This document shows positions 52,701 through 63,288 of a stretch of 64,000 nt of DNA, one piece after another (the stretch's first letter is position 1; every line of letters begins with the position of its first letter). The position numbers were made by a program, and so were the translations under genes. The stretch is taken from positions 15,098,917-15,162,916 of the forward strand of contig OZ026625.1 of assembly GCA_964020975.1 (NCBI GenBank), written 5' to 3'. This DNA comes from Hermodice carunculata. Its lineage: Eukaryota; Annelida; Polychaeta; Eunicida; Amphinomidae. The notes under the pieces are model-generated. The model did no database searches. It saw nothing but the letters and a program-made list of their open reading frames with translations, and was not told where the DNA came from.

Positions 52701-53822
52701 ACGTGTACTTTGTAAAATGAAAAAATCCTGTGAAAACCAGGTGGGTGGGTGTCAGAGTTCGGAGTACAGTGGTACCTGCTGTATGCAACCACTGCGGTGA
52801 GCAGTCGCATTGCTTTTTGTGGTCACTAGGCTCTGACATAGGAGTAAATTTCTTTGTTAAATTTACCTGTGGTGAAAGGTCACCTGCTGTATGTGGCCAC
52901 TTTTTCTTGGCAGAAAGGGTGGCCACATACAGCAGGTACCACTGTACTAATAATATTGGTACTAGCCCAGCTTAAGCTGATACTGATACTGATAGTGAGT
53001 CAAGCTTGGTCATGGAGACGGCGACATGAAAACTTAAAATCAAATATAAAAATACGATCCCAACACTAAAATACTTCCCTGACCATCCAAGTCTTTGCCT
53101 TGCTGAATAAATTGATACTGCAGCCTGTACAAGCACAGCTTTTGTACCAGCGACAGGTTAGAGACCGTGTCAGTAAGTCGAATTCTGAGTAGAGCCCCTG
53201 GACGAGCCATGCAAAGTGTACACAGTCGTTTTCATCACGACTTCCTGAGGCTGACGGATGACACAACCATATGTTTTTATTGCTGGCTGTAGGCCTATGC
53301 CTTTTTTAGTTCTCACACATCTCCCGGGACACAACTATACAATTTGGATAGTTTGCAGTGCAACAATGAACATTCAGCTCCAGTGGGAAAATCCATCTCC
53401 TCCATCATGTTGACTACAACCTTACAAGGTCAAGGATAAGGTGAAGGTTGAGGTAAAAATGCCAAAGGGTGAAAGGTTGCTGTTAAAAACCGTTAATCCT
53501 AACAGATGTAAACAAAGTACACGTGCTGCAAAAAAATATCCATTCCTCTTTTCATTTGGGATAGTAATTCATCTTGTTTTGGATTTAATTCATTATTATT
53601 TACATCTACCGGTACTTAAATTTATAAAGTGACTAACCTTTTCATGATGAGGGAGATCATTTCCCAAGCCCGTGTCTTGGCTTGGTTGGTGACTCCCCCC
53701 GGTGCTCCGTAGGCGCCCTCAATTATGTCGAGGCGCTGAATAACCTCCTGCGCCAACAGCTCTGCTTCCCTTTGTTGGAAAGGAGGGCTCCTTTCTGCTC
53801 TCCTTGCTGCTGCTGGATCCAT
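46784..53822 (-). CDS. Harbinger Myb/SANT-like accessory protein, four exons, 233 aa
   Basis: Minus-strand exons 53,822-53,638, 50,934-50,873, 48,989-48,831 and 47,079-46,784 sum to 702 bases (234 codons with TAG), all with GT-AG borders and phases that join without a break. In the family this partner binds the element's ends and carries the transposase into the nucleus. Residues about 10-90 form a trihelix Myb/SANT-like domain, with ERSPPFQQREAELLAQEV, then GGVTNQAKTRAW, and after the first splice RSIEQMKKKWANIKTE, which is the family signature. Exon 3 gives a GGGPPPAGLSPAE linker and GIQGGTDS, also usual. The C-terminus (about 195-233) is a charged coiled coil (QLQIEVLQLKKKKLEEELS). MDPAAARR is chosen as the start because it opens the domain-bearing frame; an upstream ATG at 53,942 would add 40 residues that look unlike protein. 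Confidence 0.9.
47750..47887. mobile_element. Fold-back MITE, about 138 bp
   Basis: Two arms of about 60 bp pair along their length: ATCCCATGGCTAAATCAG at the left matches the reverse complement of CTGATTTTGCCATGGGAT at the right. The loop contains a smaller perfect palindrome, GACCC-AAA-GGGTC. The whole unit can form one long hairpin. It lies in the last intron of the Myb-like gene. Confidence 0.8.
48250..48650. repeat. Dispersed repeat with GACAGACAG and ATATCCCC words
   Basis: Contains GGACAGACGGACAGACAG and near the end AATATATCCCCGG with GCAGGGGATATAATAA. This resembles tails of short dispersed repeats common in bivalves. That is recognition by memory; ends were not defined. Confidence 0.35.
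49691..49914 (-). repeat. Dispersed CCCATGGGCC repeat, copy C (shortened)
   Basis: Minus-strand copy: its end (TTAGCACAGCTACA reversed) and the GGACAGACATGAGCGGTCGCAT word are seen, but the middle is missing. It finishes at GGCCTCTTGTTT, the reverse of the family's start. Confidence 0.6.
50023..50549 (+). repeat. Dispersed CCCATGGGCC repeat, copy D
   Basis: Starts AACAAGATGTCCATGGCTC and ends GGGCAGCAGAGCTAAA, with TATTGCATAATAAT and GTGGACGGTATTGCGC inside. Confidence 0.65.
52762..52949. mobile_element. MITE with TACAGTGGTACC ends
   Basis: Left AGTACAGTGGTACCTGCTGT and the reverse complement of the right end agree over about 28 bp with few mismatches. Length is about 186 bp. TA at the tips and CAGTGGTACC suggest a pogo/Tigger-type non-autonomous element. 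It lies in intron 1 of the Myb-like gene. Confidence 0.75.
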
Positions 53823-54019
53823 TTTCTTTTTAACGTGGTTGATGGCGAGATCAAAGGTGGCAATGATGAGCAAGACGAAAGAAGGCGCGAAATTTACAAG
53901 ATCGTCTGCAAGGCTACCAGGCAACCGCGTGCTTGTAAACAATGCATTTCGTCAACAAAACCACGTGCTCACGGGTGCAGATGCTTATGACGCTGTGGTA
54001 TTTTTTGCTTAGCTAAGTT

Positions 54020-54135
54020 AGACGTTTATGAATACAGTCTAAGCAAGGTTCTTAGTAAAGCAAGGAAATCTTGCTTAGAAGGATTCTTGAACTTAGATTT
54101 CAAACTAAGAATACGATTTTTTATGAATACGGCCC
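54020..54135 (-). repeat. Harbinger right terminal region
   Basis: TATGAATACGGCC forms the tip. An inner TTTATGAATACAG lies about 96 bases inward, so this end is doubled like the left one. CTAAG/CTTAG words are dense between them. Confidence 0.8.
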
Positions 54136-54138
54136 CTG

Positions 54139-54660
54139 GGTCCTGCTAGGTCATTTTCACAGTTGTCCCTTGCAGCAAGCTCTGTGCAGCAGATGACAAG
54201 AGACCAAGGCTATCAGGCGCCAGTGCCTGTCCTCAACAAGGATCCACTGTACCTTCAGTGGTAGACTGTGAGGGAGAACATCATGAGAGGACAAATGCTG
54301 GAGTCTTCTCACGCCCTACTCACCATTTACACAGACTCTTCTTGGTCTGAGTGGGGAGGTCCAATGCAGAGCTGAATGGTTTCATGCCCTTCGAGGAATA
54401 GTTTGTGGCTTACCACATAAACTGGTCGAAACTAGAGCTGATACCCTTAGTGCTCCTCCACTTCCGAGACCTGGTGGAGAACAACATGTCCTCATAATGT
54501 GCCAAAAGAGGTGCATGGTAACCTTCCTCAACAGGCAGGGCAGGACATGGTCAGAGAAGCTGATGGAGTTGCAAATATGGGATATTTGGAGTAACATCTG
54601 TTTTAGAAAGTACACTTTCCTCTTGACCACCATAGAAGCCCAACCGACCAACCCCGCTTC
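54139..54660 (+). pseudogene. DIRS RNase H-like part (fossil)
   Basis: After the Harbinger, the DIRS reading resumes with a short connection and then AYHINWSKLELIPLVLLHF, the strand typical of the RNase H of DIRS/gypsy elements. A GAWVTFLNRQG-like box matches the usual YINKQGG. In the family this removes RNA from the RNA-DNA hybrid. Fossil; broken. Confidence 0.65.
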
Positions 54661-54699
54661 CTGTTACAGAAGGTGTCAACTGACCAACCTCCAAATAAG

Positions 54700-54902
54700 G
54701 AAGGATGAGAGTGGGAGCATGTGCACTGGGAGTCACCATCAGTTCCATATGAACCGATAGATAGTGCCACAGGACAGTCAGCCTTTCAGGATCAAGTGAG
54801 TGGAAATCTCCCTCTCAACTTCTTGGGCATCATGCCCAGACACAAAGGTCTTGGTAATGGTGGTCAAGAGGCAAGTCTACTCACTAATATTGATATTACT
54901 CC
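54700..54902 (-). repeat. DIRS right inverted terminal repeat
   Basis: Reverse complement of the left terminal repeat at 31,380-31,570, with scattered differences. No tyrosine recombinase lies between RNase H and this repeat. Confidence 0.8.
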
Positions 54903-54984
54903 TGTACTTTGAATGAGCAGGGAGGAAGCAGTGTGTATGAACATAACATGACGACCCATGACCAAGGTGATGGAGGGAAAAGAA

Positions 54985-55560
54985 AAGGATTCTTGTAATG
55001 ATCATTCCATATCAACTTGTGAATATATATTATTAATATATCATCACAGAAATTTTCTCCAAACCAAAAGTCTATGACTTGTGGTATTAATTGAGGCATC
55101 ATTGGTATAAAAACACCTTAAAGTTATCATTGTAATAAAAAATATAAGCGAAATGACAAAATTAATGCAACATATGAATCAGACCAACTTGATCAAGTTT
55201 TGCCAAACTTTGGGTGATCTTAGATATCTTCAAGATCATGAAGTACCTTGCAAAAATGCCGAATTCAGTATGTTCAGAGAGAATAAGGGTAATGATGCCA
55301 AATATGGCACAAATGTTTATTACATATCCAAGGTTTCCAGTACATAATATGGAAGTCCCTGACATACTATCTTAAGGTCATGAAAAGAGTGGATTCTCGC
55401 AAATTATTCCAAAATTGGTCTTTTCATCTCAACTTGTGATGTATATCCTTGTACCATCACAGGAATATTTTACAGATGAAAGTTTATGTTGTGTGCAGTC
55501 AAGGTGGCGCCGCTGGTGGTAGTAATTGGAATTAATGTCACGGGTATAAAACAAAAATAA
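54985..55560. repeat. Imperfect direct repeat pair
   Basis: Segments near 54,985-55,120 and 55,420-55,560 share CATCTCAACTTGTGA-like, CATCACAG, TATGACTTGTG- or TATGTTGTGTG-like, and GGTATAAAA words in the same order, with about 430 bp between copies. Confidence 0.45.
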
Positions 55561-56599
55561 ATTCATTATTGTGATAAGATAGAACTAGAAAATGTATAGG
55601 AAATATGTCTTACACCTCAGGTCACATTTTCCTCAATGTGTGACCTTTACCTGTCTTTCAAGGTCCAAAAATAATCTAGTAAAGGACACTGAATCCATGA
55701 AAATGAATTTTTTGCAAGTCATCATATTAAATGTTAGTAGATCATAAGGCCATTTGAAAGATAGAGTTTAAAGAACAATGACCTTGTCCAAAGTTCAATG
55801 CCATTGTATTCTGATTTTTCCACCATATCTCAAGATATGGAATAGATTGCTGAGATGTTTTAAGGTACTTAGTGTTTTATTTGAACTAGTGCACATTTAC
55901 ACTCATTGTAATATTTTCAGTTTGGCCATTACATATCCATTAAGCTGCACGTTGCATGCATGTTTCTTCATATGGTAACTGGCATTTTGATGTTCATACT
56001 AACTTTTTTCTGACTTGATTGTTACAGTGTGTCTGACATGAATGCCTTGTGTGTTGGTTGTTACACCAATTGCTTTTCTCTTGAATTCTTTTGAACTTTC
56101 TAAACCATTGTTCTTTTTAGCTAAACGTTGGAGAAATGAACCAGGCTACCTTATAAAGTTACAGTATCACTTCTAGTACTAAGCGCTCAAAAAAACAAAC
56201 AAACAAACAAAAAAAACAAAAATAAAACAAATCAAAAAAAAAAAAAAAACCTAAAGGTTTCTAACATGTAGCCTTGGCTGTACCGTCCCCTCTGGCTGTT
56301 AATGTATTGGTAGTTGAGCACAACACCACTCCCACTTTGTCATTATTAACTAGTATGGCAAATATGACTTATTCCATACCGAGACCGGCAAAAGTATTTA
56401 AACAATAGCACTGCAACACTAGTATTCGGCAGTGAAATGAAGGAAAATGTGTATATGCATTATGACCCTACACCATTATTTACTTCAGTCAGTAAATGAG
56501 GAAATTATCTAAACCAGTGGTAAAGCTGATGACCAAAACAGCTTAACTTTGGCTTTTGAACAAATTGAACTAGAATAGATCACCAAAACATGCCCAAAT

Positions 56600-57445
56600 T
56601 CATAAATGCCATCACAATGATGAGAGCAAAGTCAGAACTAGCAAAAGCAAATATTCAGGAGTCATCAAAACATCAACATTCATCTTGCAATACCAATATG
56701 TAAATGGATAAATTCTACTCCTAGCTTGATACAGGCAGTCACCCATTTAAGCCAAGTTGCGGTTTTAAACTAGCCCTCCAAACATTTAAAACTATCTTCA
56801 TTTTGTACAGACTTAAGATTTTTCAAAAACATATTAACCTAATCTCTTAAACCCAAAATTTATCACTTTTGGAAAGAGTAAAGAGACATGGTAGACCAGC
56901 AACTTTTGAACTCTCCTCACTTGTCAGTGAGCTGAGATGACAGCAAAGGAAAGAAGTAGGCCTACGTCGTCTTCATGATCTATGAATGTGGAACATTATA
57001 AAACGCTCTGCCTCCATTATAACTATGAGTCGAAAAACACAGTCCAGAGTACCACATATTCAATAAAGTATTTATTAAATTCTTTAGGAAAACATCCCTC
57101 GTATTTATAAATTTCAACCAAAGATTGAGAGCAAATTCAATTACAGTAAAAACAGAGAGTCAAGAATTGCCAAAACATCAGCATTCATCTATCAATACTG
57201 ATGTGAAGAAATAAACCTTGAAACAGACAGTCACTCATCAAAAGCAACTGGTGCTTTTAAACCAGTATTCTCAATGAATGAAATGTTCTTCATAAACTAG
57301 ACTTTGGTATTTTTTTTCCCAAAACATACAGGTCTAATCGCTCAAAACACAAAATTTATCACTTGTGTCAAAGATTAAAAATCATGACAGGACTGTCACA
57401 TTTGGTTCTCCTGACTTGTCAGTCTGCTTAGATGATAGCAAATAA
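56600..57445. repeat. Imperfect direct repeat pair, about 340 bp each
   Basis: Copies at about 56,600-56,955 and 57,110-57,445 share CATCAACATTCATCT or CATCAGCATTCATCT, CAGGCAGTCACCCAT or CAGACAGTCACTCAT, GGTTTTAAAC or GCTTTTAAAC, CAAAATTTATCACTT and CTTGTCAGT in order. A fragment of the same family is in the Harbinger near 42,700. Confidence 0.6.
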
Positions 57446-57796
57446 CTTGCAAAAATGTTGTCACCGTGTGAACGACTGCAAGCTGAGAACTCTATGGTTT
57501 TTGCACAACAAAAAAGGATAATCCTGAAGCTGACACTAAATGCAGATTAGAAGCAGCTTCCAATCTCCTAATAAATGATATCAAAATGCTAAACGAAAAG
57601 TAACCATCATCGGAGGTAAAGAATAATTGTTAAAAATCTCTGGAATTTCCTCCAGATTCACTGAAACTTCTGTCACCGTTGTTTGTTGCGAAATATGACA
57701 AGTCTTCTCTATGCCTCTGGTTGTACTTTAGATAGAAATTATAGCTGTGATTTTTTCACTGTAAAATACAAAGTGTTAGGTATTTAAACAATCTAT

Positions 57797-57799
<3 letters not shown>

Positions 57800-57827
<28 letters not shown>

Positions 57828-57828
57828 G
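57800..57828. repeat. (AT)n microsatellite
   Basis: About 28 bp of alternating AT. Confidence 0.93.
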
Positions 57829-59408
57829 TTAGAAAGAATGGTTACAAATGTGTGAACTGAAATGAGTTGAAATGTTTAAGAACTAAGATGTGAGTATAGC
57901 TTTGTCATGATTCACTGTAACTTAAGCTTAATAGAGTTAATGTACTCTCATTTGCATGTGCACACCTATGGCATCAGTGGATTATATGGACACCTGGATC
58001 TGATTGGTGAAGTGAGGTCGGGCCACTAAGTAGGAAGTGTTTAGAGCAGGGAAAAGTAATCACCCTGGCTGTAATAAATAAAGGGCCAGAAACGCAATCT
58101 TCATCAATGGCTGGCCCTTGAATACATTGGCAAAGGTGCCGATACATGCCTGTTAAATTTAACATTCCTCTAGACAGGCGGTTCCAGATTCAGGCATTTG
58201 TGTGATTGTTCTAGCCAGTACTGCTCCATGTTATAGGTAGGTTTTTTTAATATTAAACGGTAGGTCTATGAACGGCCAAATTTGTCTAAGTTGTCAGCTG
58301 GAAGAAAGCTCGATTGTAGGTTGGTAAGCAACCAAATTAATAAATATTTATATAAACGCTATGGATACATAAATTATGTGTAGTGTGTTATAAATACAGA
58401 TGTACTTGTTCGATTGTTGTGTGGTTCCACTGTTAATTCATTGTTTACATACGTCTTGAGTCTGGCAGCTGGTGGACGTAGAAATAGGAATTCTAAATTC
58501 ATTTTGGCAAGGTATAAAGAGAAGTATATTTCAATAGATTCGTCAAGATAAAGATTTAGATATATTTCCCTTTTCTAATACTGCACTTCGATTTTAGTTG
58601 GAGCCAGAGTGATTGATGACAGACCAAGTGGAGCCCATACAGAGATAAAACCAGACAACCCTGGAAGATATGCTGCTTGAACATTTAACAGTGAATTTAT
58701 TTGTAAGTGTCAGATCAATATATGTATATACAGTTCATGTCTTTGTATTTTGTTCATGGTAAGAGCATAAATGTGTAATTTAGTTTTGGAACATAGTTTG
58801 TTGTGCTTGAGCAGAAAGTTAGGTGGGCTCAACATTATAACAAAAGAAAAAATTAAAAACCGTTTCAACTTTACTTCAAAGGATGCCTATGAATAGCTCA
58901 GCGTATGAAGATGTGTGATGCAGAAGCCAGAAATTGGGTCATTTGAAAACACAATGTGCGTGTCATATACAACAAAAAAGAATTATCAGTGAAATACTGG
59001 TGCGAAAGGCCCAAGCAAGTTACGATTTTTCCATCGATATGGTACATCAGAAAGAAGCATGGCCATTCTTTTTAGTTTGATACATTTATCTTCAGGAGCA
59101 AATAAATTGGCTGCAACAAATAAGCCACTTGGAGTTTGATCCCTGAGAACACGGGACTGTTGACTGGGGACCTTTGCACTGTGGTGATATGGACAGGGTT
59201 ATCATCCAGTCAGTATTTTCCAGCTTTTCGTGATGATATAGCTATATTACAGGATAAAAACCAGTAAATAACCAATACCGTGTATCAAAATGTTAGCAAT
59301 CTTGGTGGTTTAAACACTTTTAATCATAGAAAGAATTCTTACAGCTGGTACTCCAGCTATTGAGGCACGGCTCAAAATCCCTAGAGTCACAATTACAAGT
59401 AAACATTC

Positions 59409-59985
59409 TAGGGCTGGCTGAAAAGTTCTATGCCTTAGTGGGAGACCTCAATAAGAAAGAAACAAACTTTTGCCACCAAAAAGTACAATCATTTAATGAA
59501 TCATAGACATAAAAGCTGCAACTGTACTGAGATATGTGGCCTTTTTGTACCAGACCATCTTGTGAACATATCCATTGAAATCAGCAGAAATGGACAACAC
59601 TGGCAATAGGGCAGTGATTAAGTACCTGTAACTGAAAAGATTAACTCCAGCACAGTCGCATGCCAACATGGTCAACACTTTAGGGGATATTGCCTCTTCC
59701 TTTACGACTGCTAAGAAATAGACTCCAGAATTTAAGCCTGGTAGAGAGAATGTTGATGATAACGCACGTCCAGGAAGACCTTCAACAGCAACAATTCCTG
59801 AAAATATTACTCCAGTGCATGACATGGTGATGGTTGATCAACTAATTGAACACACGACATATTGCCAGTGTTGTGGGCATCTCTTGTGAGAGGGTTGAGC
59901 ACATTACTATGTTGAGAAATAAATAAAAACCATCGATTTTGTGCAGGTCTTTCACAGCTAGGCTTAGAACTTTTCAGTTAGTCCA
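59409..59985 (+). mobile_element. mariner remnant, internally deleted
   Basis: The left end GGCTGGCTGAAAAGTTCTA and the reverse complement of the right end GGACTAACTGAAAAGTTCTA form inverted repeats of about 25 bp. TA precedes the left end. Between them the + strand reads like the N-terminal half of a mariner transposase in broken frames: EFKPGRENVDDNARPGRPST followed by a PENI and VHDMVM region, the second helix-turn-helix of the family. The catalytic domain is gone; length is about 575 bp against the normal 1.3 kb. Several in-frame stops and frame changes are present. Confidence 0.85.
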
Positions 59986-60170
59986 TGACTTCATGACACA
60001 GATCTGTTCCATAGAAAAAGCTGTATGTCCAACAATATAGAAACAGTGAAAGAAGAGGTCTGTGAAAGCACGAAGTCCCTTAGTGAAATGCCAATTACTA
60101 AGCTTTGGTTGCAGTAGATGATAAGCAATGGTAAACATTCTAAGTGACTACAGCAAGGTTGAACCAACAG

Positions 60171-61980
60171 GAAATTGGAAGTTGAATTTGGGAACTGCAT
60201 ACCCAATGCTTCCCTATTTTTGAGCAACTGGTCGCAATGCCTATGCAAAGTCTGTCCATTTTTACATTTAAAGAATTCAGCACCTTGAAAGTGATCATTT
60301 CGATGTGTCCATGAACATTGAAGAGGTTTACCATGCTGTACGAAGAAGTGACATGTATTGGGCAGGCTTGCCAACAGATTTGGTCACAATTTTTTATGAG
60401 AAGCATTTAAACAACATGTGGTGTTATGCACGCAAAGATATGTCAGAGAGCTGCCTGGCAATTGTCAAGACAACCCGGCGCTGATGTAGATTCTGCAAAG
60501 CAGGAATTAACAGGCCAGGTGTTCACAACAAGTCAACAACATTAGGATGTGAGTAACACCAGAATAAAGATGCGAAAGACACAAAAAGGATGCTTAATAT
60601 TCTTGGAGAGACAAATCCGTTTGAGCCAAGTGATGCTCTCCATAGCAGTTATACAGGTGTAAGGAAACACAAAGCAAATGTGCACAATGCAAAGTTTGTA
60701 TTAGAAAGGGTTTTGGTGAAAAATGGAGGGTTAAAACATCAAACAATTTTGATTTCAAAAATCATACCAAGTTTTCACATTTTCTTCATGAACAGACCCT
60801 CAGGCTCTATTCCAGAGACTCATCTCTCTTGGACAGTTGAGTAATAATCCTGCTGCTATTATCAAATCCAAACTTTGTTTTTATCAACCTGCACTCTTGA
60901 GTTACCAACTTTACCAACAGATGCTGATAACGCTAAACTTGGACAATAACTTGTAAATGACCAAAGGGTATCAATCGAACTCTACATCGGAAGGCCAATG
61001 TGTGCTGGATGATGGGGCTCTTCAACAATTTCCTTGGCAACAAGAACAAAATTATGATTCCATATGCAAAACGTATGCAGAGTATGTTCTCCACAAATAT
61101 GGACAAGCGTCCACTATTTTTGATGGTAATGAAGAAGTCCCATGAATAAAAGATACAGCTCATCTATCATGGGTGAATAAACTTGTAACACCGAAAGTAC
61201 ACTGTACACTTCCAAAGTGGTTGTAGCTTTTAAGATTACAAAGAGTGTGTTCCTCAGAAATTTAAGCAAAAAGCAGAGGTTCATTCTCATGCTTGCAGAA
61301 TATCTTGAAATGCCAAACTGCCGTATATGCTATGAAAAGGGAGATGCAGAAACCCTAAAGTGCAACTTGTATTAGAGGCACCCAAAATGTCTCTGCCTTT
61401 CTTGGTTGTAAATGATACAGACCCTCTTGTGCTGCTTTACCATGGTGATGGGAGACTTTTTGACATTTTCTTTAAGCAAAAACAAAGATAGAATCATGTA
61501 GACTATTTAAAAAAAAGCTGCACTTGGACAAACTGCTAAAACATCTACCTGAGTCAAATTCTCAACTACCTAGTATGGCAGAATCTGACTCCTCAGACAA
61601 TCAGTATTTCTGTTCTTAAGATGCAGTATTTATTGAGCTACGTGATGTTTCATGATCTGATATCATTGCTGCTGTAGAGAAAAGTCTAATCCATCTGTAT
61701 GGAGGAAGCCCGGAGAAAACTTGTTCAGTTATATACCTGTTTCTCCAGAAAAAATACCAAACGCAACAGGATTGTACTAGTAGAGTCAATTTCACCAACA
61801 TCTGCTGCAGCTAAATTTCACAGCTTGGAAACATTTTACATGACACGAGACTGGAATGGTAAATTAGCAGCATAGCATTTACAGCCAAGTGATTGGGAAG
61901 GGGCGTGTTTAATCTGAAACATTGAAGACTACTTCCTGACTACACAGTGCCCATACATCTTTGGATTCAGGACTATAAAA
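60171..61980 (+). pseudogene. Pseudogene of an unclassified multicopy invertebrate protein family
   Basis: Pieces of one long protein appear in order but in shifting frames. They are WKLNLGTAYPMLPYF (60,176), YHAVRRSDMYWAGLPTDLV (about 60,330-60,390), NPFEPSDALHSSYTG (60,617), a block with YAEYVLHKYGQASTIFDGNEE (about 61,080), KQRFILMLAEYLEM (about 61,270) with YEKGDAETL, VNDTDPLVLLYHGDG (about 61,410), and PTSAAAKFHSLETFY with a later SDWEGA (about 61,800-61,900). I recall this combination from large uncharacterised protein families repeated in molluscan and cnidarian genomes; the -F-D-G- and -D-T-D-LVLL- blocks look like a PIN/FEN-type nuclease core. No function is claimed. At least six stops or frame changes are present, so this copy is dead. 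Confidence 0.7.
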
Positions 61981-63232
61981 GATATGAATGACAGGGCAGT
62001 ATCACCTTAATTTAACCAACACCAGTCTCTAGTTGATGGAAGATGACAAGGCTGCAGGGCTGCAAGCTTGGCGCTGCTGCTACTGATATTTTCCATGTGC
62101 TTTTTCACGCACATGGTGCAGCATGTGAAAAAGCCTAGGTTTCTTCATTTGTCCCTCCCATTCGACAGTCTTTGTCTTCTAGATCCATCTTCCTTCTCCT
62201 ATCCTGTTCATTCTTTACAAAGGTACCACCAACACCTCTTTACTACTTACTTGGAGCGCCCCTCTCCTAGCACGCTCACGCTAGTAAAGACCAGCATCCA
62301 ACATGCTGACGATTATGCCCTTGTAGAATTCAGAACTCTGAGTGATCCATAAGACATGGCCTTGTGGATTCACGTTTGTCGCTGCATTACCAATGACCCC
62401 AAAAATGCCCATGGCTACCCCAATACCAAAGACAGTTAACCCAGCTTTTTGGTCGCTATCTCATTTCAAGGACATTTTCTTCTTGTATGACTGTTCCGGC
62501 ATAGCCTTTCCTATCCTGTCCATGATGCATAACATTCCATGTGAAACCTATATTTTCTACACAAACTCATTTTAGAGCAGCCTATTTAAAATCAATGTGG
62601 GTGGCACTTTTCTTATCTTCAGGGGTGCATATACTTATCATATGAGCATATTGACTTTAAAGCACACAATGGAGACTTAGGCAAGATAATTCCCCACTAA
62701 GTTTAAAGAGGATCTGCCCAATTGTTTTCAAACAGAAGTCGAAATATATAATAGGGTGCATACTACTATTTCCAAAATGATACTGGATCTAACGAGGTTG
62801 AGCTGGTGTTCTGTTTTGTCTCATCACTATCATTAAAAACTGTTGTCTGCTTCTTTTTTCATGGAACTACTATGTATTTTGCTAATAGTCAGAACATTCA
62901 GGCATTTTCTGCACATACTGCAGTGCAGTAAGTGTTCCAAATGTAGTGGGACTGATGTTGTTTTTTTAACCGTCTGATAAGTATAGTTTGTTATTGTGAA
63001 AATCATCTCTGGTTGACTCAAAGTGTTTGATGTTCAGCTGATACATGGTTACTTTTTAAGAAATGGGTAAAATTGTAATATTGGCTTCTTTCCTCTTCTG
63101 TCTTTTTGTAAGTAATTTAGATCTAAATCAGCAGACTGACAAGTTAGCCTATGACCTGATTGTCAGTGAAAACATTTAAAACTGGTATGTGGAAGACAGC
63201 TGCACATACAGTTCGTTTTAGGGATTTTAATA

Positions 63233-63288
<56 letters not shown>

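Larger units (their letters stand above)
38127..54135. mobile_element. PIF/Harbinger DNA transposon, 16 kb, apparently intact
   Basis: The ends are inverted: left TGGCCGTATTCATAAAA, right (reverse complement) GGGCCGTATTCATAAAA. The 3-bp word CTG flanks both sides (38,124-38,126 and 54,136-54,138), fitting the 3-bp target duplication of this superfamily, and the interrupted DIRS reading continues beyond each end. Inside are the two genes that define PIF/Harbinger: a HARBI1-like DDE transposase (+, exons from 38,289 to 46,161) and a Myb/SANT-like protein (-, exons from 53,822 down to 46,784). They converge, with their stops about 620 bases apart. Both are complete when spliced at GT-AG sites. 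Usual Harbingers are 2-7 kb; the excess here is introns filled with MITEs and dispersed repeats. Confidence 0.93.
31380..54902 (+). mobile_element. DIRS-like retroelement fossil, broken, with nested insertions
   Basis: About 200 bp at the left end (31,380-31,570) is present in inverted form at the right end (54,700-54,902), with shared words such as TGTGTCTGGGCATGA and CACTCACTTGATCCTG. Inverted termini are typical of DIRS1-type elements and not of LTR ones. Between them on the + strand come a gag-like region, a reverse transcriptase and an RNase H-like part. No tyrosine recombinase was recognised. It has been split twice: by a non-LTR element at 35,195-37,732 and by a Harbinger at 38,127-54,135. 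Without these it would be about 5 kb. Old and broken, with more than ten breaks. Confidence 0.82.
54903..59408. other. Gene-free stretch with diverged repeats
   Basis: No gene recognised. It holds two imperfect direct-repeat pairs (separate entries), an A-rich tract near 56,195-56,250 and an AT microsatellite. The GC-richer piece 58,000-58,200 is unassigned. Confidence 0.4.

Noticed and set aside
57826-58465. Possible solo LTR (TGTTAGAAAG start, TATATAA-like promoter, end near GAGTCTGGCA)
   Set aside because: No terminal TG...CA pair with a matching target duplication, no primer-binding site and no second copy could be confirmed in the window.
59493-59825. 110-codon minus-strand frame
   Set aside because: It lies opposite the mariner transposase remnant and has no features of its own.
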